From positions 1 to 64,000 of the forward strand of contig NZ_QZDU01000007.1 in assembly GCF_009917525.1 (NCBI RefSeq): 64,000 bases of DNA, read 5' to 3'. This document shows, piece after piece, positions 1 through 7,769 of the stretch (its first letter is position 1; every line of letters starts with the position of its first letter). Position numbers and translations under genes: made by a program. The notes beneath the pieces were generated by a model, which was not told where the DNA came from, made no database searches, and saw nothing but the letters and a program-made list of their open reading frames with translations. This DNA comes from Acutalibacter sp. 1XD8-36 (GTDB lineage Bacteria > Bacillota > Clostridia > Oscillospirales > Acutalibacteraceae).

Positions 1-225
1 AAATATCATATGCACCGAATGTTTACAGATACGGTAGGGTTGACAATTCACGATTATGTACAACGCCGCCAGTTGACCGAAGCCGCAAAACTGCTTGTTC
101 TTTCCGGCCGACCAATCCTTGAAATTGCGCTTTCTGCCGGATATGAGAGCCAGCAGTCCTTTATGGATATTTTCAAAGCCATGTATAAAAAATCCCCCAA
201 CAGATACAGGGAGGAAAGATTATAA
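1..225 (+). CDS. AraC-type regulator, C-terminal DNA-binding domain (partial)
   Basis: The frame is open from the first base of the window, so only the C-terminal 74 residues are visible. They form the second half of an AraC/XylS helix-turn-helix domain: KYHMHRMF resembles the end of the first recognition helix, and the stretch around residues 38-70 (ILEIALSAGYESQQSF followed by FKAMYKKSPNRYR) is the typical second helix-turn-helix with its closing signature. The effector domain lies outside the window, so the inducer is unknown. Divergence, operon partners and start cannot be judged. A weak hairpin (aaagaag/cttcttt, near 229-244) just after the stop may end the transcript. Confidence 0.85.
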   Translation, partial: KYHMHRMFTDTVGLTIHDYVQRRQLTEAAKLLVLSGRPILEIALSAGYESQQSFMDIFKAMYKKSPNRYREERL

Positions 226-298
226 AAAAGAAGACCTTCTTTGATATAATGGAAACGGGTAACGGCAGCCGTACCAAAAACAAAGGAGGTCAGTCCAA

Positions 299-761
299 AT
301 GAAGGAGCAAAATTTATCACATACGAAGTGGAAGTGTTAATATCACCATAGTAATCGTACCAAAGTATCGCAGGAAAGTAGTATACGGGAAACTGCGAGC
401 GGATATAGGAAAAATCTTGAGGAAGCTATGTGAGTATAAGCATGTAGAAATCATAGAGGCCCACGATATGCCGGATCATATTCACATGTTGCTGTCCATT
501 CCGCCAAAGATGAGTGTGGGTAAGTTTAAGGGATATTTGAAAGGGAAAAGCACATTGATGATATTCGAGCGGCATGTAAATCTGAAGTATAAATATGGCC
601 GCAGAGTGTTCTGGGCAAAGGGATATTATGTAAGCACAGTAGGAGGAAATAAAAAGGCCATTCAGAAATACATCCAGGATCAAGAAAGAGAAGACCAGAT
701 CATGGATCAGATGAGATTTAAAGAGTACGAAGATCCCTTTAAAGAATTAGAAGAAATGTAA
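299..761 (+). pseudogene. tnpA: IS200/IS605-type transposase TnpA, broken near the N-terminus
   Basis: The protein is a Y1 HUH single-strand DNA transposase. The intact part shows the HUH motif in DMPDHIHMLLSIPP, the central GKFKGYLKGKS segment and the C-terminal YYVSTVGGNKKAIQKYI helix that carries the catalytic tyrosine. A good start (aaaggagg then ATG at 299) reads MKEQNLSHTKWKC and then meets TAA at 338-340. The family sequence (about PKYRRKVVY) resumes in another frame just downstream, so one stop and about one inserted base disrupt the gene. A shorter frame from TTG at 417 keeps the HUH motif but lacks the first beta-strands. The gene is best read as inactive. Confidence 0.8.
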
Positions 762-766
762 GTAAA

Positions 767-799
767 GAAACGCCTAACCCTAAGTGCGGTTGGCGTTTC
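767..799 (+). repeat. Terminal hairpin of the IS200-like element
   Basis: The arms gaaacgcctaacc (767-779) and ggttggcgtttc (788-799) pair over 12 positions with one bulged T and an 8-base loop. It starts five bases after the transposase stop and has no T-tract, so it looks like the right-end structure of the element rather than a terminator. A second small hairpin (gcgcc/ggcgc, 807-820) follows. Confidence 0.6.
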
Positions 800-842
800 T
801 CATAGTGCGCCTTTAGGCGCTACTGGTATTATGCCATTTTAG

Positions 843-1034
843 GGTTTATTATTCATACAACGTCCTTTGGGCGTGGTATTGATGATAGGTGACTCACTTT
901 CAAGTGATATTATGGGGGCAAAAAACGCCGGCATAGCCACCTGCTGGTACGACCATAAAGGACAGGGAGTTTCCGGGCGAGATGCGGCGGATTATCACAT
1001 CTCTAACCTCCGTGAGCTGCTATCCCTGGTCTGA
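843..1034 (+). pseudogene. C-terminal stub of a HAD-superfamily phosphatase (YjjG-like)
   Basis: This frame encodes about 63 residues ending at TGA 1032-1034. It carries HAD motif IV, VLMIGDSLSSDIMGAKNAG, followed by IATCWYDHK, which is very close to the C-terminal third of YjjG/YfnB-type nucleotidases. There is no nucleophile aspartate (DxD/T) motif and no start with a ribosome site, and the frame is closed by a stop at 840-842. The N-terminal two thirds are missing and the IS remnant lies immediately upstream, so insertion and deletion probably destroyed the gene. It is unlike the intact HAD gene at 9720-10466. Confidence 0.75.
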
Positions 1035-1471
1035 TTTTCTTACGCTAAGATTGTGGCCCTGGCCTGATTCAAGAATAAAGGCCTACCCTGAGCACTGCCG
1101 GGTTAAACTGAGGGCTTTCGTCATCCGGCTGGTGGAGGCGGCGATGGGTAAAGAAAAGCAGTTGCTTTTTAGGCTGAATTCGGGTATAATGTACTTAAAA
1201 GGAGGGTGTTCTCAAGCACTGTGAGTTTCCCCCGCCCGCAAAGCGGCCGCCTTTTATTGTACAAAAGTGCCGGTAAACTTGAATCGGATTTTGTAACTTA
1301 AAGGGTATCTTTTAAGCACGGTAGGGCCAAAAGACATTGGCGCTGCCAAGTCTACAATCCCTAGAAACTGTAAAGTTTCTGTGGATTTCGCTTTTGCCGG
1401 ACATCCGGGGGAAATGCGCCTGAGTGCCCGGCAAAACAGTCCAGGCAATCATATTTTGGAGGATGGATACC
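1035..1471. other. Intergenic stretch with promoter and inverted repeats
   Basis: No convincing coding frame was seen in these 437 bases. They contain a good sigma-A promoter (1162-1190), an aggaggg sequence right after it (about 1201-1207) with no gene following in phase, a small perfect hairpin (agaaact, loop gtaa, agtttct, 1363-1380) and a longer inverted repeat (ttttgccgg 1392-1400, ccggcaaaa 1428-1436). The transcript leader would be about 270 nt. I did not recognise a known riboswitch in it. Confidence 0.5.
1162..1190 (+). promoter_or_regulatory. Sigma-A promoter for the O-acetylation operon
   Basis: TTGCTT at 1162-1167 and TATAAT at 1185-1190 are separated by exactly 17 bases. It points toward the lipoprotein-MBOAT-DHHW gene set beginning at 1472. 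Confidence 0.7.
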
Positions 1472-2074
1472 ATGAAAGCAATGAATACTATGAAAAAAAT
1501 CCTTGCGGCACTTTTGGCGGTGCTGTTTACCTTCGCCTTCGCGGCGTGCGGTGGTGACGGCAAGCAGGGCTCCGGCTCTCAGGGAGAAGGTGAAAACGCC
1601 ATAGGCAGCGCTTTGGAGCTGCTCACCACCGTATGGGACAGCTATGGGGAAGAGGAGCGCTTTGCCGCCGCCGGAGGCGATATGTCTGAGGAAAACATGA
1701 CTATGGACGGCCCTGGCAAATTCAGCGTCAGCGACGCCGTCGCGTTGAATACCACGCTGGGGTTCCCGGAGGCTGCTGTGGACAAAATTGACGACGCGGC
1801 CTCACTGGTGCACATGATGAACGCCAATACCTTTACCTGTGGCGTGTACCATGTCAAGGAGGCCGGGGACCTCCAAGAGGTTTCATCTGCCCTGAAGGAC
1901 AATATCCTGCAGCGGCAGTGGATGTGCGGTTTCCCGGACCGGCTGGTGATAATGCAGGCCGGCGGCTATGTGGCGGCCTTCTTTGGCGAGGAGGAGATTA
2001 TAAGCAACTTCCGGGAGAAACTGACAGCCGCGTACCCCGACGCGGAAACCATGTGCGATGAGCCCGTGGTGTAG
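1472..2074 (+). CDS. Putative lipoprotein, DUF4358-like
   Basis: The 200-residue protein starts with a lysine-containing n-region, a hydrophobic stretch and the lipobox FAAC, so it should be exported and lipid-anchored on the outer face of the membrane. The C-terminal ~110 residues (NANTFTCGVYHVKE, then ILQRQW and GGYVAAFFG) resemble DUF4358, a small domain of unknown role; this assignment is from memory of the family pattern and is moderate. ATG 1472 was chosen because ggagg at 1458-1462 sits nine bases before it; the ATG at 1463 touches the ribosome site. It is followed after 25 bases by the MBOAT gene, so it probably serves the same envelope-modification system. Confidence 0.7.
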   Translation: MKAMNTMKKILAALLAVLFTFAFAACGGDGKQGSGSQGEGENAIGSALELLTTVWDSYGEEERFAAAGGDMSEENMTMDGPGKFSVSDAVALNTTLGFPEAAVDKIDDAASLVHMMNANTFTCGVYHVKEAGDLQEVSSALKDNILQRQWMCGFPDRLVIMQAGGYVAAFFGEEEIISNFREKLTAAYPDAETMCDEPVV

Positions 2075-2099
2075 TCGGCGGCAGGGTAAAGGCTGAGCG

Positions 2100-3500
2100 A
2101 TGTTATTTTCCAGCGTAACCTTCCTGTTTTACTTTCTGCCCGTGGTGGTGGCCCTGTACTTTATCTCGCCCATGTGCCTGAAAAACGGCGTGCTGCTTCT
2201 TGCCAGCCTCTTTTTCTATGGCTGGGGCGAGCCCAGATACCTGGCCTTTATGCTCCTCTCCATCACCCAAGGGTATATTTTCGGGCTGCTGATTGAAAAA
2301 TACCGGGGAAAAGGACGGACCAAAGCCCTTCTGACGGCCTCTGTCCTTTTCAGCCTGCTGCTGTTGGGATACTGCAAGTACGCGGACTTCTTTATCAGCA
2401 ATTTCAACCTGGCAACAGGGCTGTCTGTTCCGCTGCTTAAAATTGCGCTGCCGGTAGGTATCAGCTTTTATACCTTTCAGGTAATCAGCTATACGGTGGA
2501 CGTATACCGGGGCACGGTGCCCGCACAGCGGAACTATGTGGACCTGGCGGCATATATAGCCATGTTCCCCCAGCTGGTGGCAGGGCCCATCGTCCGGTAC
2601 GCGGACATAGCAGGTCAGCTGCGGGACAGGACCCACAGCCTCAGCGGGGCCGCAATGGGCGTCCGCCGGTTTATCATTGGCTTATCAAAAAAAGTTCTGA
2701 TTGCTAATCAGCTGGGGGCTCTGGTGGCTGTCTTTAAGGAGTCAGCGGAGCCCTCTGTACTGTTCTACTGGCTGTATGCCGCCGCCTATATGCTGCATAT
2801 TTATTTTGATTTCTCCGGCTACAGCGACATGGCGATTGGCCTGGGGTATGTGTTCGGCTTCCGCTTCCCGGAAAACTTTGACTATCCATATATCTCCCGC
2901 AGCATTACGGAATTCTGGCGAAGATGGCATATCTCGCTGGGGGCCTGGTTCAGGGACTATCTCTACATCCCGCTGGGCGGCAACCGGGTGGGCAAGCCTC
3001 GCTGGTTGTTCAATATAGCGGTGGTCTGGGCGGCGACCGGGCTCTGGCACGGCGCGGCGTGGAATTTTGCCCTTTGGGGCCTGCTGTTTGCGGCCCTGCT
3101 GATGATGGAAAAGCTGTGGCTGTCCGGGTGGCTTAAAAGGCATAGGGTGATAAGCCATCTGTATGTGCTGTTCCTTGTCATGGTCAGCTTTGTTATATTT
3201 GACGCGGAAAGCGTGGCAGCGGCGTTCTCACGTATCTCCGCCATGTTTGGGGGACAGGCCATGCCGGTCCTTACGGTGGAGAGCGTCTATTACCTGAAAA
3301 GCTATCTGGTGATTTTGGCCCTGGCCCTGATAGGCGCGACCCCTCTGCCCAAAAAGCTGGCGGCTCTGGCAGGGAAAGGCAGGTATACCCGCGTGGCCTG
3401 CCATATAGCGGAGCCGGTGGCCTGCCTGGTACTGTTGACGGTATGCACAGCCTATCTCATAGACGGTTCCTTCAATCCCTTCTTATATTTTAGATTTTAG
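2100..3500 (+). CDS. MBOAT-family membrane O-acyltransferase (AlgI/DltB-like)
   Basis: The 466-residue polytopic membrane protein belongs to the MBOAT family, which moves acyl groups (usually acetyl) across the membrane to extracellular polymers. Diagnostic segments are the PVGISFYTFQ block, the HIYFDFSGYSDMAIGLG block, FWRRWHISLGAWFRDYLYIP, and GLWHGAAWNF near residue 318, which holds the invariant catalytic histidine. Length and topology fit AlgI-type enzymes. It lies between a lipoprotein and a DHHW/AlgJ-like protein, ten bases before the latter, the usual arrangement for polymer acetylation. The polymer is unknown since no polysaccharide synthase is nearby. Confidence 0.93.
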   Translation: MLFSSVTFLFYFLPVVVALYFISPMCLKNGVLLLASLFFYGWGEPRYLAFMLLSITQGYIFGLLIEKYRGKGRTKALLTASVLFSLLLLGYCKYADFFISNFNLATGLSVPLLKIALPVGISFYTFQVISYTVDVYRGTVPAQRNYVDLAAYIAMFPQLVAGPIVRYADIAGQLRDRTHSLSGAAMGVRRFIIGLSKKVLIANQLGALVAVFKESAEPSVLFYWLYAAAYMLHIYFDFSGYSDMAIGLGYVFGFRFPENFDYPYISRSITEFWRRWHISLGAWFRDYLYIPLGGNRVGKPRWLFNIAVVWAATGLWHGAAWNFALWGLLFAALLMMEKLWLSGWLKRHRVISHLYVLFLVMVSFVIFDAESVAAAFSRISAMFGGQAMPVLTVESVYYLKSYLVILALALIGATPLPKKLAALAGKGRYTRVACHIAEPVACLVLLTVCTAYLIDGSFNPFLYFRF

Positions 3501-3510
3501 GAGCGATGGT

Positions 3511-4611
3511 ATGCCGGAAAAACGGAAGAATATGGCCCTTGTGGCTCTCACCTGCATCTTTTTATATGGCTTTTTGCTGTGGGCAGTTATCAAGCCTGTG
3601 GACGCCCAGTCGGTCAGCGAGCGAAGGCCTCTGGCTGCCCCGCCGGCTGCCAGCTGGGATGCCGTTTTTTCAGGAAAATTTATGACAGACTTTGAGGAAT
3701 ACGCGCTAGACCAGTTCCCATTGCGGGACGGGCTGCGCACAGTCAAGGCCATCACCTCCCTTTACGCCTTCAGGCAGAAGGACAACAACGGGGTCTACAT
3801 GCAGGACGGCTATATCTCCAAGCTGGATTACCCCCTGGATATGCCGTCTGTGGACTATGCGGCGTCACGGTTCCGGTATGTCTACGAGCAGTATATGGAG
3901 GACAAAGACATGGCGGTATATCTGTCTGTCATCCCGGACAAAAACTATTATATGGCGGAGGAACACAGCGCCCCGGCCCTTGACTATGCCGGGCTGACAG
4001 CCGCCCTGCGGGACCGGCTGGATTTTGCCAGGTATATAGATATCTTCCCCTTTTTAGAGCTGTCAGACTATTACCGCACAGACAGCCATTGGCGGCAGGA
4101 AAATATAACAGACGCCGCCAGGTACCTTGCGGGGCAGATGGGGGTCACCCTGTCAGGCGGCTACACCCAAAGTCTGGCTGAGGTTCCCTTTTATGGGGTG
4201 TACTATGGGCAGGCGGCTCTGCCGCTTCCGGGGGAGGAGCTGTACTGCCTGAGCAGCGCCGCCCTGGAGGACTGCCGGGCCTATGACTATGAAACACGCA
4301 CGTATATCCCCATTTACGACCCGGAGCAGGCCGAGGGCCGTGACCCCTACGCCTTTTTCCTGGCAGGGCCAAAATCGCTGCTGAAAATTGAAAACCCCAA
4401 CGCTACTACCGGGAAGGAGCTGATTCTCTTCCGGGACTCCTTCGGGAGCAGTATAGCCCCCCTGCTGGCAGAGGGCTATGCCTCTATCACGCTGGTGGAT
4501 ATCCGTTATATATCCCCTCAGATGCTGGGTCAGTTTATTTCCTTTACCAATCAGGACGTTTTGTTCCTTTACAGCACTTCTGTTCTCAATAACAGCGAGA
4601 CCATCAAGTGA
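3511..4611 (+). CDS. DHHW-family / AlgJ-AlgX-like extracytoplasmic acetylation protein
   Basis: The 366-residue protein has one N-terminal hydrophobic anchor (about residues 7-25) and a large outside domain. The pair D191-S-H193-W and the later FRDSFG (serine about residue 310) correspond to the catalytic Asp-His and Ser of the SGNH-like fold seen in AlgJ and AlgX, which pass acetyl groups from the MBOAT partner to the polymer. The motif is DSHW rather than the more common DxHW or DHHW. It is translated from ATG 3511 with agga upstream, ten bases after the MBOAT gene, so the pair should act together. A role in peptidoglycan or teichoic acid acetylation is possible but not shown. Confidence 0.85.
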   Translation: MPEKRKNMALVALTCIFLYGFLLWAVIKPVDAQSVSERRPLAAPPAASWDAVFSGKFMTDFEEYALDQFPLRDGLRTVKAITSLYAFRQKDNNGVYMQDGYISKLDYPLDMPSVDYAASRFRYVYEQYMEDKDMAVYLSVIPDKNYYMAEEHSAPALDYAGLTAALRDRLDFARYIDIFPFLELSDYYRTDSHWRQENITDAARYLAGQMGVTLSGGYTQSLAEVPFYGVYYGQAALPLPGEELYCLSSAALEDCRAYDYETRTYIPIYDPEQAEGRDPYAFFLAGPKSLLKIENPNATTGKELILFRDSFGSSIAPLLAEGYASITLVDIRYISPQMLGQFISFTNQDVLFLYSTSVLNNSETIK

Positions 4612-4644
4612 CCGGGCATAGGAAGATTGTGCAGAAAGAATCTG

Positions 4645-5343
4645 TCATTTACCAACTTCTGAAAAAGGGCAGCGTTTGCCAATACATTGATTGTTCTTGT
4701 GGGCGTAGTGACAGACCGCCTTGGATTCTCCCATTGTGATGCCGAAATGCTCCTTCACAAAATCAACAGCGGCTAATATGGAGAGGAAGGAATCTCTTTT
4801 ACAGCATCTTGGCCCTCCGACTTCTCCAATTTTACCGAGGGCTGTCGAGGTCATCTGATGGGACAGGGCAAAAGGCTCATTAGCTAGAGGCGTGGACTTT
4901 GATATGATGGAAATGAACATGCCGGAGCTTATGCCTGCTCCACAAGCTCCCCAAAACCCACAGACCCCACCGGGGACGCTTTTTCCCCGGTTCATCATCT
5001 CAATCAGGGCGGCCGGGAGGTCAATATCACCGCCTGCGTTTTTATAGGCAGTCAGAAGGGCGGCGCCCACTATAACATGGTGCTCCGGCCCGTGCATATG
5101 GCAAAATGGCTGGGACATCAGCTTTTCCATTATCTCAATAGGGTCATGGGAGGTTTCATCCAGACAGATTTTGATTATGCTGTCCATACCCTTGGTATGG
5201 CACTCATTACAGACATAGTGGCCGTTCACACATCTGGTTTTACTGTTTTCTGTTTTGTGGCAAATGGCGCATTCCATAAGCTCGTCCTGCTCTAAATATT
5301 CCAGAATTTCACGGCAAATCAGGCATTCATCTTTCATGTTCAT
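4645..5343 (-). CDS. DUF5714 domain protein (cysteine-rich)
   Basis: The 232-residue protein is cysteine-rich: an N-terminal zinc-finger-like part (CLICREILEYLE, then CAIC, C..GHYVC..C) is followed by a domain with CHMHGPEHHVIVGAALLTAY and GVCGFWGACGAG and a final CxxKRCPFS. This is the pattern of DUF5714, found in anaerobes and often near radical-SAM enzymes; the function is unknown, with metal or Fe-S binding a fair inference. The start at 5343 is preceded by gggagg at a spacing of nine; a second ATG two codons later is possible. It has its own promoter and is transcribed divergently from the cyclophilin gene. Confidence 0.8.
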   Translation of the reverse strand: MNMKDECLICREILEYLEQDELMECAICHKTENSKTRCVNGHYVCNECHTKGMDSIIKICLDETSHDPIEIMEKLMSQPFCHMHGPEHHVIVGAALLTAYKNAGGDIDLPAALIEMMNRGKSVPGGVCGFWGACGAGISSGMFISIISKSTPLANEPFALSHQMTSTALGKIGEVGGPRCCKRDSFLSILAAVDFVKEHFGITMGESKAVCHYAHKNNQCIGKRCPFSEVGK

Positions 5344-5391
5344 GTGGCTGGACCTCCCGAAAGTTTTAAGTTGACCGGCGAAACTAATCCC

Positions 5392-5420
5392 AGTATAGCA
5401 CAGCAAAACGGCGGAGTCAA
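5392..5420 (-). promoter_or_regulatory. Promoter of the DUF5714 gene
   Basis: On the minus strand TTGACT (5420-5415) and TATACT (5397-5392) are separated by 17 bases, about 50 bases before the start codon. Confidence 0.7.
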
Positions 5421-5487
5421 CAATGCCAAGGCTGCGGCGATAGTTGAAATGTTTACCCCCGACTCCAATTACACAAAAAATAAAAGC

Positions 5488-5516
5488 TTGCATATTCCCC
5501 CGCTCTTTGCTACAAT
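5488..5516 (+). promoter_or_regulatory. Promoter of the cyclophilin lipoprotein gene
   Basis: TTGCAT (5488-5493) and TACAAT (5511-5516) are 17 bases apart and lie about 34 bases before the TTG start. Confidence 0.75.
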
Positions 5517-5549
5517 AGTGGGGAAATATTTTTGTAGGAGGACAAACAC

Positions 5550-6452
5550 TTGAAAAGATTATTATGCTTATTGATGCCGCTGGTCCTGGTGCTGGGCCTT
5601 GCCGGATGCGGGGGCAGCGGGAGCGGCAGCAGCTCGCCTGCAGGGAAGGTGCTGGATGGCGGGAGCGAGCCGGTGCCTGCAGAGGAGCTCAAGGCCAGCA
5701 GCTCCGGGAAAAAGCTGGGCTGGCAGACGGAGGCTCCGGAGAAGGGCGAGGAGATAGCCGTTGTCACCATGAAGAGCGGCGAGGTTTTTAAGATTCGCTT
5801 CTTCCCCAACGAGGCGCCGAAGGCTGTCTATAACTTCAAGCACCACGCTATGAACGGTTATTTCGACGGCATGGCTTTCCATAGGGTGATTGAAAACTTT
5901 ATGATACAGGGTGGCAGCCCCAACGGCACCGGCACTGACGGCGAGAGCGTCTGGGGCGGGAGCTTTGAGGATGAGTTTGACAAGTCCCTGGTGAACATCG
6001 ACGGCTCGCTGTCCATGGCGAACAGCGGCCCAAATACCAACGGCAGCCAGTTCTTCATCAACTGCACCGGCACACCGGCGTCAAGCGAGATGTGGGCGTA
6101 TTATGAGGGCCAGTACGAGCAGTTCCAGGAGCTCTATAAGGAGAACAAGGAGGCCTTTGACCAGAATCCCAACGCCAAGACCCTGGACACAAGCAAGATA
6201 ACCGACGATTACAAGAAGCTCTATGAGGAGCACGGCGGGAATATGCACCTGGACGGGGCCTACTCCACCAACGGTACCGGGCACACGGTATTCGGGCAGG
6301 TGTTCGAGGGCATGGACGGCGTGTACGAGCTGTCCAGAGCCGAGACCGACAGCAACGATAAGCCCGTCACTGATATGGTCATAGAGAGCGTGAAGATAGA
6401 GGTTTACGACGGCGGCACCCCGGGCACGGCCCAAAGCAAGGCAGCGGATTGA
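5550..6452 (+). CDS. Cyclophilin-type peptidyl-prolyl cis-trans isomerase, lipoprotein
   Basis: The 300-residue protein begins with a signal peptide and lipobox (LAGC), a Gly/Ser-rich linker, then a cyclophilin domain from about residue 65. Hallmarks are [19 protein letters not shown] (catalytic Arg in FHR), [19 protein letters not shown] and [12 protein letters not shown]. About 60 charged residues are inserted between the last two blocks, as in several clostridial surface PPIases. It should assist folding of secreted proteins at the membrane surface. Translation starts at TTG 5550, with aggagg at 5536-5541, eight bases upstream. It has its own promoter and terminator, so it is monocistronic. 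Confidence 0.93.
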   Translation: MKRLLCLLMPLVLVLGLAGCGGSGSGSSSPAGKVLDGGSEPVPAEELKASSSGKKLGWQTEAPEKGEEIAVVTMKSGEVFKIRFFPNEAPKAVYNFKHHAMNGYFDGMAFHRVIENFMIQGGSPNGTGTDGESVWGGSFEDEFDKSLVNIDGSLSMANSGPNTNGSQFFINCTGTPASSEMWAYYEGQYEQFQELYKENKEAFDQNPNAKTLDTSKITDDYKKLYEEHGGNMHLDGAYSTNGTGHTVFGQVFEGMDGVYELSRAETDSNDKPVTDMVIESVKIEVYDGGTPGTAQSKAAD

Positions 6453-6463
6453 CTTAAATGGCA

Positions 6464-6492
6464 GCGGCGGACTTTTGTCCGCCGCCTATTTT
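6464..6492 (+). terminator. Rho-independent terminator of the cyclophilin gene
   Basis: Perfect 9-bp stem gcggcggac/gtccgccgc (6464-6472, 6477-6485), loop TTTT, then ctattttt. Confidence 0.85.
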
Positions 6493-6510
6493 TGTGGCTT
6501 TAGCGAAAGT

Positions 6511-6541
6511 GTAACCCCTTTCCAAAGAGGAAAGGGGTTAC
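6511..6541 (-). terminator. Hairpin ending the acn-icd transcript
   Basis: A perfect 13-bp stem, gtaacccctttcc/ggaaaggggttac with a 5-base loop, lies ten bases past the icd stop. The following minus-strand sequence is only moderately T-rich. Confidence 0.65.
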
Positions 6542-6551
6542 AAATTTATAC

Positions 6552-7769
6552 TCAAAGCTTACTCTCGAGCCTCTCTTTAATAGCCATCAAAAAGTCCTGG
6601 GTATTGACCTTCTTAATCTCAGGCAGCGTAGACATAGCCGCCAAATCACCTGTCATTATCCCAGCCTCAATGGTCTCAACAGTGGCCTCCTCCAGCTTCC
6701 CGGCAAAGTCCACGAGCCTTCCGTTGCCGTCAAGCTGCCCGCGCTTTCTAAGGGCACCCGTCCATGCAAACAGCGTCGCCACAGAGTTTGTGGAGGTCTC
6801 CTCCCCCTTCAGGTGCTTATAATAGTGCCGGGTGACGGTGCCGTGGGCGGCCTCGTACTCGCAGGTGCCGTCGGGGGCCACCAGCACCGAGGTCATCATG
6901 CCCAGGCTGCCAAAGGCTGTGGCGACCATATCGCTCATCACGTCGCCGTCGTAGTTCTTGCAGGCCCATATAAACCCGCCCTCGCTGCGGACCACCCGGG
7001 CCACTGCGTCGTCTATGAGGGTGTAGAAATACTCGATTCCGGCTTCGGCAAACCTTTTGGCGTACTCGGCGTCATATATTTCCTGGAAAATATCCTTGAA
7101 CCGGTGGTCGTACTTCTTGGAGATGGTGTCCTTGGTGGAGAACCAGATATCCTGCTTGGTGTCAAGGGCGAAGTTGAAGCAGGAGCGGGCGAAGCTAGCT
7201 ATGCTCTCGTCAACATTAAACTGCCCCTGGAACACGCCGCCGCTCTCCTTAAACTCATGGACCGTAAGGCGCTCCTCTGAGCCGTCAGCCTTTGTCACGA
7301 CTATCTCGGCCTTCGCCCCGGGAGGCACGACAGTTTCGGTGTTCTTATAGATGTCCCCGAAGGCGTGGCGGGCGATGGTGATGGGCTTCCGCCAGCCCGG
7401 GATATAGGGGGTGATACCCTTGACAAGGATTGGCGCGCGGAAGACGGTGCCGTCTAAAATAGCCCGGATGGTGCCGTTGGGGGACTTCCACATCTCATGG
7501 AGCTTATACTCCTCCATACGCTGGGCGTTGGGGGTTATGGTGGCGCATTTCACAGCCACGCCGTGCTTTTTGGTGGCATTGGCTGAGTCGATTGTAACCT
7601 GGTCGCCGGTCTCGTCCCGGTGGGGGAGGCCCAGGTCGTAATACTCCAGGTTCAGGTCGATATAGGGGGCAAGCAGCATGTCCTTTATCATCTGCCAGAT
7701 GACCCTCGTCATCTCGTCGCCGTCCATCTCCACCAGCGGGGTCTTCATAGGTATCTTTTCAAAGCTCAT
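6552..7769 (-). CDS. icd: NADP-dependent isocitrate dehydrogenase, eukaryotic-like type
   Basis: The 405-residue enzyme oxidises isocitrate to 2-oxoglutarate and CO2 with NADP. It belongs to the homodimeric class shared with mitochondria and some bacteria, not the E. coli type: the N-terminus [43 protein letters not shown] and [12 protein letters not shown] are diagnostic, and [14 protein letters not shown] matches the cofactor loop. Length is normal. Its ATG overlaps the stop of the aconitase gene by four bases, so the two are translationally coupled and supply 2-oxoglutarate for glutamate synthesis. No citrate synthase is present in the window. Confidence 0.95.
   Translation of the reverse strand: MSFEKIPMKTPLVEMDGDEMTRVIWQMIKDMLLAPYIDLNLEYYDLGLPHRDETGDQVTIDSANATKKHGVAVKCATITPNAQRMEEYKLHEMWKSPNGTIRAILDGTVFRAPILVKGITPYIPGWRKPITIARHAFGDIYKNTETVVPPGAKAEIVVTKADGSEERLTVHEFKESGGVFQGQFNVDESIASFARSCFNFALDTKQDIWFSTKDTISKKYDHRFKDIFQEIYDAEYAKRFAEAGIEYFYTLIDDAVARVVRSEGGFIWACKNYDGDVMSDMVATAFGSLGMMTSVLVAPDGTCEYEAAHGTVTRHYYKHLKGEETSTNSVATLFAWTGALRKRGQLDGNGRLVDFAGKLEEATVETIEAGIMTGDLAAMSTLPEIKKVNTQDFLMAIKERLESKL

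Larger units (their letters stand above)
245..820 (+). mobile_element. Remnant of an IS200/IS605-family element
   Basis: The boundaries are approximate. The segment holds a tnpA-like gene, a small hairpin before it (258-275, arms ggt.acgg and ccgt.acc) and two hairpins behind it (767-799 and 807-820). Subterminal hairpins recognised by a single-strand transposase are a hallmark of this family. No tnpB follows, as in IS200-type elements. The transposase frame is broken, so the element is probably immobile. The exact ends and the tetranucleotide target cannot be fixed from one copy. Confidence 0.55.

Noticed and set aside
982-1224. 80-codon frame after the HAD stub
   Set aside because: It overlaps the HAD remnant in another frame and runs over the promoter at 1162-1190; no domain is visible.
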